DNA of 7,899 bases, taken from Methanosarcinales archaeon. Lineage in GTDB: Archaea; Halobacteriota; Methanosarcinia; Methanosarcinales; Methanocomedenaceae. Shown in pieces: positions 1 through 4,802 of the stretch. The stretch covers positions 1-7,899 of the forward strand of contig DAOUWY010000073.1 in assembly GCA_030666885.1 (NCBI GenBank). Reading direction: 5' to 3'. Both the position numbers and the translations under genes were made by a program. Under the pieces are notes generated by a model that saw nothing but the letters and a program-made list of their open reading frames with translations, was not told the DNA's origin and ran no database searches. Positions within the stretch are counted from its first letter, which is position 1. Each line of letters begins with the position of its first letter.

Positions 1-98
1 ACCATTTTGTCCCTGACAAGATTTGCAGCAGATTCACCAACTGCTTTTTTTTCATTTGTATTGGATTTTTCAGTTCGGTCTTTCATTTGAATTGACAT
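1..98 (-). CDS. Ribose-5-phosphate isomerase A-like protein, N-terminal fragment
   Basis: An open frame on the minus strand starts at ATG 98-96 and runs off the left edge after 32 codons. The peptide begins MSIQMKDRTEKSNTNEKK, a polar leader, followed by AVGESAANLVRDKMV. The second part resembles the first helix and following turn of ribose-5-phosphate isomerase A, where a stretch such as AAxxVxDGMxVGLGTGST leads into the phosphate-binding loop; that loop would lie just outside the window. RpiA interconverts ribose 5-phosphate and ribulose 5-phosphate in the cytoplasm, in the non-oxidative pentose phosphate and nucleotide pathways. An in-frame TAG nine nucleotides upstream limits the start to ATG 98 or the in-frame ATG at 86 (Met5). 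No strong ribosome binding site is visible. The reading frame is well supported; the family name rests on about 15 residues recognised from memory, so no symbol is given. Confidence 0.5.
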   Translation of the reverse strand, partial: MSIQMKDRTEKSNTNEKKAVGESAANLVRDKM

Positions 99-339
99 TA
101 AACCCTAATGTTCCAAGTATCTTTTGGATTACCCCATATTTGTATCCATTTCAAATCAGAGGGCAAAAATAATAGAAAAAATTGAATCCACTATAATACA
201 AAAAGAGATGCATAAATCAATTTGAATAAATTACCCTTAATATATGTGAAAGTACACTTCATCAGGTGATTCGAAAACGATGGACAGATCAATGATCAAA
301 GCGCAATAGATAAATAACCGGATATACAAGATAATCTTT
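99..339. other. Divergent AT-rich intergenic region
   Basis: This 241-nt stretch lies between the minus-strand gene at the left edge and the plus-strand ATPase gene, so it should hold promoters for both. It is AT-rich and has no open frame longer than a few codons. A TATA-like box for the plus-strand gene is at 309-317. For the leftward gene, AT-rich stretches around 136-146 and 190-197 are possible promoter elements, but none stands out. A small dyad, gatca-a-tgatc, occupies 287-297 just before the rightward TATA-like box. No RNA gene is seen. Confidence 0.6.
309..317 (+). promoter_or_regulatory. TATA-like box for the first ATPase gene
   Basis: The sequence gataaataa is centred about 26 nt before the ATG at 340. 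With the usual archaeal spacing this puts transcription start at or within a few bases of the start codon, predicting a leaderless or nearly leaderless mRNA. This agrees with the lack of any Shine-Dalgarno-like sequence before 340. It is inferred from position and composition only. Confidence 0.4.
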
Positions 340-1752
340 ATGAACCGGTTTATTAATAGAAACGCAGAAATTGATTTCCTTGAAAAAAAATACAAATCAC
401 AAGTTTCTCAGTTCATAGTCCTCTATGGCAGACGACGGATCGGGAAAACCGAATTGATAAAGCAATTCTGCAAGGATAAAAATTCCATTTACCTACTTGC
501 TGATAAAAGGGGTACATTGCTGAATCTGGAAACATTCGCCGAAAAGGCAGCAGACCATTTTGGTGACGTGACACCACGAGTGAAGAACTTCTATGACCTT
601 TTAAAATACCTTGTGCGCCAGATAGCCGATGAAAAATACATCATTGTTATCGATGAATTTTCTGATCTTATAGAGCGGGATGACACAATACCATCAGTCT
701 TCCAGGTGATCTGGGATGAATACTTAAGTGGAAAGGACATAATGTTGATACTTTGCGGGTCATCTGTTTCCATGATGGTAGAAGGTACACTCACACAAAA
801 ATCACCATTATACGGAAGACGGACCGGTCAGTGGATGCTTGAACCCCTGAAGGCATACCATATATCCCAGTTCCATGAACAGATTAATGTAAGAAAAGGC
901 ATTGAATTTTACTGCATCCTTGGCGGAGTGCCGCAATATATACTTGAGTTTGACCCTGGAAAGTCCGTATTCAAAAATATAGATGAACATATCCTGGCAA
1001 AAGGAGAATTCCTGCACGAAGAAGTGGAGACATTATTGAAAGGAGAATTAAAAGAATACTACCTGTATATCTCCATATTCGAAGCAATTGCAAAGGGCAG
1101 GACCCGACTTGTTGAAATATCTGATTATTCAAAGATACCGCAAAAGGATCTTCCGAAATATGTGGGAACCTTGATGAAACTTGAACTGATCGGTAAAGAA
1201 TACCCGGTGACTGAAAAGATTCGCAGTAAGAAAACACGGTATTATATCAAAGATAACTTTTTCAGGTTCTATTTCAGGTATATCCGTCCGAACAGTACTG
1301 AGATAGAATCAGGGAATGCTGATAAAGTGCTCAAATTAATAGAGAAGGATTTTGATACCTTTGTGGGTGCTGAATTTGAAAATATTGTTAAGGACCAGTT
1401 TAAAAGCCGGGGTGCTGGTATAACATTACCATTTTCATTTAACAGGATTGGCAGGCAGTGGGGGAGGATAAAAGATGCTCCAAAGGGGCAGAACACGTAT
1501 GAGATAAATATAGTTGCCTTAAACGATGATACAGGGGATATTGCGTTTATAGAATGCAAATGGAAGCGTCTCAGTGAGAGAAATGCGCTTGATATCCTTA
1601 ACGACCTTAAGGGTAAATCTGGTTTTGTCCTGTGGAACAATGAGATGCAAAGGGAGTACTTCTGTCTTGTTGCAAAAAGGATTGAGGGGAAGGATGCACT
1701 TCGGGAGAAAGGGTTTATGGTGTTCGACCTGGATGATTTTGATATGGGTTAA
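340..1752 (+). CDS. ATPase_2-DUF234 family ATPase, first tandem paralog, with substituted nuclease-type site
   Basis: This 470-residue protein belongs to the archaeal AAA+/STAND-like ATPase family of COG1672 (Pfam ATPase_2 followed by DUF234), whose cellular role is not established. Visible motifs: Walker A GRRRIGKT at 30-37, Walker B IIVIDE at 101-106, a sensor-type CGSS at 139-142, and the family signature SPLYGRRTGQ at 155-164. Residues about 254-292 look like a winged helix, ending in the family motif YPVTEK. The C-terminal DUF234 part resembles a PD-(D/E)XK nuclease fold: a helix with FEN (near 346), then EINIVALN and IECKWK. Here the first acidic position is Asn390, followed by Glu405 and Lys407, whereas the downstream paralog has Asp. 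A TAG 33 nt upstream in frame supports the start at 340, and MNRFINR is a typical family N-terminus. The last 20 codons are shared base for base with the next gene. It is probably cytoplasmic, with no signal peptide or membrane segment. Family confidence is high; function is unknown. Confidence 0.9.
   Translation: MNRFINRNAEIDFLEKKYKSQVSQFIVLYGRRRIGKTELIKQFCKDKNSIYLLADKRGTLLNLETFAEKAADHFGDVTPRVKNFYDLLKYLVRQIADEKYIIVIDEFSDLIERDDTIPSVFQVIWDEYLSGKDIMLILCGSSVSMMVEGTLTQKSPLYGRRTGQWMLEPLKAYHISQFHEQINVRKGIEFYCILGGVPQYILEFDPGKSVFKNIDEHILAKGEFLHEEVETLLKGELKEYYLYISIFEAIAKGRTRLVEISDYSKIPQKDLPKYVGTLMKLELIGKEYPVTEKIRSKKTRYYIKDNFFRFYFRYIRPNSTEIESGNADKVLKLIEKDFDTFVGAEFENIVKDQFKSRGAGITLPFSFNRIGRQWGRIKDAPKGQNTYEINIVALNDDTGDIAFIECKWKRLSERNALDILNDLKGKSGFVLWNNEMQREYFCLVAKRIEGKDALREKGFMVFDLDDFDMG
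1682..1740 (+). repeat. 59-nt exact direct repeat, copy 1
   Basis: These 59 bases at the 3' end of the first ATPase gene are identical to 3226-3284 in the second gene, 1544 nt downstream, and are read in the same frame. They encode EGKDALREKGFMVFDLDDF. The rest of the two genes is diverged, including at synonymous positions in the Walker A and CGSS regions, so the exact match is not explained by protein conservation alone. Confidence 0.95.
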
Positions 1753-1754
1753 GA

Positions 1755-1819
1755 CATATACCCGGACACGGATTTACACAGATTCATGGTTTCATAGTTT
1801 CATCGTCCGTGTGTATATG
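1755..1819 (+). repeat. Long inverted repeat with a triple 8-mer loop, after the first ATPase gene
   Basis: The hairpin starts two nucleotides after the TAA stop of the upstream gene. The left arm is catatac (1755-1761), an unpaired ccgg (1762-1765) and acacgga (1766-1772). The right arm is tccgtgt (1806-1812) and gtatatg (1813-1819). That gives 14 perfect base pairs with one 4-nt bulge. The loop 1773-1805 ends in three tandem 8-mers: attcatgg, tttcatag and tttcatcg (1782-1805). It could act as an mRNA 3' structure or be a remnant of a dispersed repeat. There is no T-tract typical of a terminator directly after it. Confidence 0.6.
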
Positions 1820-1887
1820 ACGGGGCTGTACTGGCGTGCGGCTGTAGATAGAAATTTTACTGGAAATGTGACAGAATGCAAGATGTT

Positions 1888-1908
1888 ATTTTTAATTAGA
1901 TATTAATA
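1888..1908 (+). promoter_or_regulatory. AT-rich promoter region of the second ATPase gene
   Basis: Two TATA-like candidates lie here: tttttaatta near 1888-1897 and tattaata at 1901-1908. The second is centred about 27 nt before ATG 1932 and would give a leaderless transcript from that codon. The first would place the transcript start a few bases before ATG 1923. The two cannot be told apart from sequence alone. Confidence 0.35.
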
Positions 1909-1922
1909 CTTTAAACACGATT

Positions 1923-3302
1923 ATGCTAATTATGTTTAATCAATTCATCAACAGGGAAAAAGAACTACAACACCTAAACTCCGCACACAACTCACACCGG
2001 AGTGAATTTATCGTAGTATTCGGCAGAAGGAGGATTGGTAAAACAGAACTGCTGCGTCAGTTCATAAAAGAGAAACATGCTGTGTACTTCCTTGCTGATG
2101 AAAGGGGGGATGCTGCAAACCTTTCGGAATTCAGGATACTTGTTGCAGACAAATTGGGCAACGAACTATTAAGTCAATCAACCCTTGATTGGCTTGATAC
2201 GCTAAAAGAGGCAGCCAGGACAGAACAACGATTGGTTATTGTGATTGATGAATATCCATTTCTCATAAACGGCAACAAAGCAATTCCTTCAATATTCCAG
2301 AAGGCGTGGGACCTGTACCTTGCCGATTCCAACGTTATGCTTGTGCTGTGCGGTTCATCCATCAGTATGATGGAGCGTCATGTTCTGGGCAGTAAAAGCC
2401 CGCTGTATGGGAGGCGGACGGGACAGATAAAGGTGGAACCACTGAAGTTTAAGCACATAGGTACGTTCTTCCCAAAATTCAGGATTGAGGAACTGGTTAA
2501 GATATATGCTATAACCGACGGAGTTCCTTATTACCTCAAAGAGGCAAGACACAGGATAAAGCAGATCAGCCAGCTTGAAATTTTGTATTCTATTGAAAGC
2601 CTGCTGCTTGAGGAAGCTGAAGTATTGCTTAAATATGAATTCAGGGAACCTGCAAAATATTTCTCTATCTTAACAGCAATCGCTTTTGGAAATACGAAAT
2701 TCGGTGATATTGTTAATTATACAGGTTTAAGTTCGTCCATTGTATCCCAGTACCTGTCAAACCTGTCTGTTTTGAGTATCGTGGAAGCACGGTATCCTGT
2801 TACAGAAAAAACCCATAGGTCAAGGAATGCCAGATATTATATCACAGATAATTATTTGACTTTCTGGTTCAGGTTTGTCTATCCTAATAAAAGTCTGATA
2901 TATGGTGATTTCAAGATACCTCAGTTCAATTCAGATTTTAATCGGTATGTAGGTATGGTTTTTGAGAAGATTGCAGCAGAATTCCTGTGGCAGGTAAGAC
3001 CTGTTGATTTTACAAAGATAGGGCGGTGGTGGCATAAAGGAGAGGAGATTGACCTTGTTGCCTTAAATGATGCTTCAAAGGAGGTGTTGTTCATCGAGTG
3101 CAAGTGGAAGACACTTTCCATGGCAGAATCAATGCGAATTATTGAGAAATTAAAGAAAAAAACAGGTTTTGTTATGTGGAATAAAGGAGAAAGAACCGAA
3201 TATTACGGGCTTGTGGCAAAGAAGGTTGAGGGGAAGGATGCACTTCGGGAGAAAGGGTTTATGGTGTTCGACCTGGATGATTTTAGTTTCTTGCAGCGGT
3301 AG
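1923..3302 (+). CDS. ATPase_2-DUF234 family ATPase, second tandem paralog, with intact nuclease-type site
   Basis: This protein of up to 459 residues has the same plan as its upstream neighbour. Numbered from ATG 1923: Walker A GRRRIGKT at 34-41, Walker B VIVIDE at 105-110, the CGSS sensor-type motif, the signature SPLYGRRTGQ, a winged-helix-like segment at about 255-296 ending in YPVTEK, and a DUF234 C-terminus. That C-terminus shows the full set of residues expected of a PD-(D/E)XK fold: FEK in the first helix, then EIDLVALN with Asp377, and IECKWK with Glu392 and Lys394. Nuclease activity is an inference from the fold, not a known property of the family. The true start may be ATG 1932 (Met4), because MFNQFINR aligns with MNRFINR of the paralog and a TATA-like box fits that start. 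The 3' end carries copy 2 of the 59-nt exact repeat, then SFLQR. The gene converges on the next one with 44 nt between stops. No signal peptide or membrane helix is seen. Confidence 0.9.
   Translation: MLIMFNQFINREKELQHLNSAHNSHRSEFIVVFGRRRIGKTELLRQFIKEKHAVYFLADERGDAANLSEFRILVADKLGNELLSQSTLDWLDTLKEAARTEQRLVIVIDEYPFLINGNKAIPSIFQKAWDLYLADSNVMLVLCGSSISMMERHVLGSKSPLYGRRTGQIKVEPLKFKHIGTFFPKFRIEELVKIYAITDGVPYYLKEARHRIKQISQLEILYSIESLLLEEAEVLLKYEFREPAKYFSILTAIAFGNTKFGDIVNYTGLSSSIVSQYLSNLSVLSIVEARYPVTEKTHRSRNARYYITDNYLTFWFRFVYPNKSLIYGDFKIPQFNSDFNRYVGMVFEKIAAEFLWQVRPVDFTKIGRWWHKGEEIDLVALNDASKEVLFIECKWKTLSMAESMRIIEKLKKKTGFVMWNKGERTEYYGLVAKKVEGKDALREKGFMVFDLDDFSFLQR
3226..3284 (+). repeat. 59-nt exact direct repeat, copy 2
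   Basis: Identical to 1682-1740 and in the same reading frame. After it the two genes diverge at once: the upstream gene ends DMG, this one SFLQR. A further 10-nt match, tatacccgga, occurs downstream of both genes (1757-1766 and 3335-3344), but at different distances from the repeat. Confidence 0.95.
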
Positions 3303-3346
3303 CAATTTCACATACCATGGTGGAGATAAGGATTTATACCCGGAGT
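3303..3346. other. Short convergent spacer
   Basis: Only 44 nt separate the TAG of the second ATPase gene from the TAG of the AAA_14 gene on the other strand. No clear hairpin with a T-tract is visible on either strand, so transcripts from both sides may overlap at their 3' ends. The spacer contains tatacccgga (3335-3344), also present after the first ATPase gene. Confidence 0.6.
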
Positions 3347-4672
3347 CTAAACCAGTAGCCACTTCCAGAGAGGGATATACGATATATTTTTACTTTTGAA
3401 TTCTTCTTTTGCTTCATAATCCCATGTTATTATGGCAAGATCGTCACACTTTAGTTTCCCGGATGCTTTTATCAATGACCTCAGTTCGCGTTCTTTCGTG
3501 TCAGGATTTTCAATATTATAGCATACCTGTATAAGCTGACTGACTTTAAGTCCGTCTTTTACAACAAAATCTACCTCATTCTGGCTGTAATCCTTGTAAT
3601 AATAAACATCCATTAGCGGAGCTTCCAGGAATTTCTTTATTCTCAGGTGTACTGCGACAATATTTTCCATGAGATGGCCATGATTATCCTGGAACCTGAA
3701 GCCAGTTGAGTTAACGATACCGGTGTCTATGGAATATACTTTCCTGGGGGAATTTTCCTGTTCCTTGACTGAAAATGCAAAACGTTTCACAAAGAATATC
3801 AGGTCAGATTTTTCAATGTACTTTGAGTAGATTTCGACTGTTTTTACTGGAATATTCAGGAACTTTGATATTCTGTTGAATGTTATGGGTGATGATATGT
3901 TTGATGTGTAATACCTGCTGAGGATTTCAAGTTTATCTATATTTTTTATGGACCACCGCTTTACTATATCCTTGAACAGTATGTCATCGTAGATTTTTCG
4001 TGTAATCTCGGATTTCAGGATATCATCTATCTCCAGTGCAATCTCGGGAAAGCCTCCGAATTCCATATACTGCCTGAGCATCTTCAATACCTGTTTTTTT
4101 TTCAGTATTAAGTCTGCTTTTTTCTTGAATTGCAGTCCGAAAAATGTGAGATATTCATTGAAAGAGAGGGGATGCATGTTTATCTCAACAGTTCTTCCGG
4201 TAAGTACTGTTGCGAATTCCCCACTTAGCAGGGCTGATGAGGAACCAGTAACAATGATTCGTGCTTCATTTTTTTCCTGCAGGCTTCTTACAAACTTTTC
4301 CCATTTGGGTATTTCCTGTATTTCATCGAGAATTATTACCGGTGTCCTATCCGGTTCAAGAATATTCCTGTAAGATTCGTATACTTTTATCAGGAGATTA
4401 AGGTCCAGTGTTTCGGCAAATGCCGGCTCTTCAAAGTTGATTATCAAGGTATTCCTTGCATCAAGTCCTTTGTCGAGCATGTTTTTGACTATCTGTCTTG
4501 AAAGGGTAGTTTTTCCTGAACGCCTTATGCCGGAAATTACAACTATTTTATTGGATTTTGATTTTATGTATCTCCGGGCAGTTTTACAATAAACCCTGGG
4601 CTTTCCTGTTGGTAGTTGCCTGTCCCAGAAATTCCAGCCTGATAGTGTTTGTATTATCTGCGATTCGTTCAT
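3347..4672 (-). CDS. AAA_14-DUF4143 family ATP-binding protein
   Basis: This 441-residue protein belongs to the large AAA_14/DUF4143 family (related to COG1373), abundant in archaea and some bacteria, without an established function. Motifs in order: Walker A GIRRSGKT at 48-55, Walker B IILDEIQ with Asp116-Glu117, the family signature VTGSSSALLSGE followed by LTGR, a winged-helix-like segment at about 262-298 (FNRISKFLNIPVKTVEIYSK), and a DUF4143 C-terminus with NEVDFVVK (Glu366, Asp368). Where a PD-(D/E)XK enzyme would have Glu-x-Lys, this protein has Gln382-Val-Cys384, so catalysis is doubtful; from memory this QVC form is common in a subgroup of the family. The C-terminus ITWDY...IPLWKWLL is also typical. 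It lies downstream of uvrA on the same strand, but 130 nt away and with its own palindrome and TATA-like box, so it is probably an independent unit. It is AT-rich compared with uvrA. No membrane segment is seen. Confidence 0.9.
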   Translation of the reverse strand: MNESQIIQTLSGWNFWDRQLPTGKPRVYCKTARRYIKSKSNKIVVISGIRRSGKTTLSRQIVKNMLDKGLDARNTLIINFEEPAFAETLDLNLLIKVYESYRNILEPDRTPVIILDEIQEIPKWEKFVRSLQEKNEARIIVTGSSSALLSGEFATVLTGRTVEINMHPLSFNEYLTFFGLQFKKKADLILKKKQVLKMLRQYMEFGGFPEIALEIDDILKSEITRKIYDDILFKDIVKRWSIKNIDKLEILSRYYTSNISSPITFNRISKFLNIPVKTVEIYSKYIEKSDLIFFVKRFAFSVKEQENSPRKVYSIDTGIVNSTGFRFQDNHGHLMENIVAVHLRIKKFLEAPLMDVYYYKDYSQNEVDFVVKDGLKVSQLIQVCYNIENPDTKERELRSLIKASGKLKCDDLAIITWDYEAKEEFKSKNISYIPLWKWLLV

Positions 4673-4696
4673 TGTTTGTAGTTGGTTACATAAATA

Positions 4697-4706
4697 GATA
4701 TAATTT
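4697..4706 (-). promoter_or_regulatory. TATA-like box of the AAA_14-DUF4143 gene
   Basis: Read on the minus strand the sequence is AAATTATATC, centred about 30 nt before the ATG at 4672. Normal archaeal spacing would put transcription start within a few bases of the start codon, again suggesting a near-leaderless mRNA. The box overlaps the proximal arm of the inverted repeat at 4701-4730. Confidence 0.5.
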
Positions 4707-4730
4707 TGTGTAGTTCATTACACAAAATTA
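4701..4730. promoter_or_regulatory. Perfect 12-bp inverted repeat, candidate operator
   Basis: The arms taattttgtgta (4701-4712) and tacacaaaatta (4719-4730) are exact reverse complements around a 6-nt spacer, gttcat. The site starts 29 nt before the AAA_14-DUF4143 start codon, and its gene-proximal arm merges with the TATA-like box, so a dimeric DNA-binding protein on it would block TBP/TFB access. The encoded protein itself has a winged-helix-like segment, so autoregulation is possible. Alternatively, in a transcript reading through from uvrA, the site would fold into a 12-bp stem and act as an RNA signal. Confidence 0.7.
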
Positions 4731-4760
4731 GCAAAATACTGCTGAAGTACTCCCGCCGGA

Positions 4761-4798
4761 TAAAACAAGGATCATTCCCAGTTCAATGAAAATGACCC
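4761..4798 (-). terminator. Possible terminator of uvrA
   Basis: Read on the minus strand, 4 nt after the uvrA stop, GGGTCATT (4798-4791) can pair with AATGATCC (4776-4769) as an 8-bp stem with one G-T wobble and a 14-nt loop. It is followed by the T-rich TTGTTTTA (4768-4761). Archaeal termination relies mainly on T-rich tracts, so the hairpin may be incidental, but the position directly after the stop fits a 3' end. Confidence 0.4.
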
Positions 4799-4802
4799 CC
4801 CA

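Larger units (their letters stand above)
1753..1922. other. Intergenic spacer between the tandem ATPase paralogs
   Basis: The spacer is 170 nt. Its first half holds the hairpin at 1755-1819. Its second half becomes AT-rich from about 1887 and probably carries the promoter of the next gene. An ATG at 1817 opens a 29-codon frame ending at 1906, but it has no recognisable protein features and is not called. The size and the internal promoter-like sequence suggest that the paralogs are transcribed separately, or at least that the second has its own promoter. Confidence 0.6.

Noticed and set aside
246..257. gtgaaagtacac upstream of the first ATPase, resembling the GTGTA/TACAC half-sites of the palindrome at 4701-4730.
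   Set aside because: The arms are imperfect, the spacing differs (2 nt instead of 6) and the T-rich outer part is missing. The likeness is too weak to call a shared operator.
1269..1640. 123-codon open frame on the minus strand opposite the first ATPase gene.
   Set aside because: It is antisense to the conserved DUF234 coding region, has no recognisable motif, and is explained as a shadow of the real gene.
1817..1906. Small 29-codon frame starting ATG in the spacer between the ATPase paralogs.
   Set aside because: Its start overlaps the hairpin arm, there is no promoter or ribosome binding site at a fitting distance, and the peptide shows no recognisable features.
3303..3346. Bidirectional terminator in the convergent spacer.
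   Set aside because: No stable hairpin and no T-tract could be found on either strand in these 44 nt.
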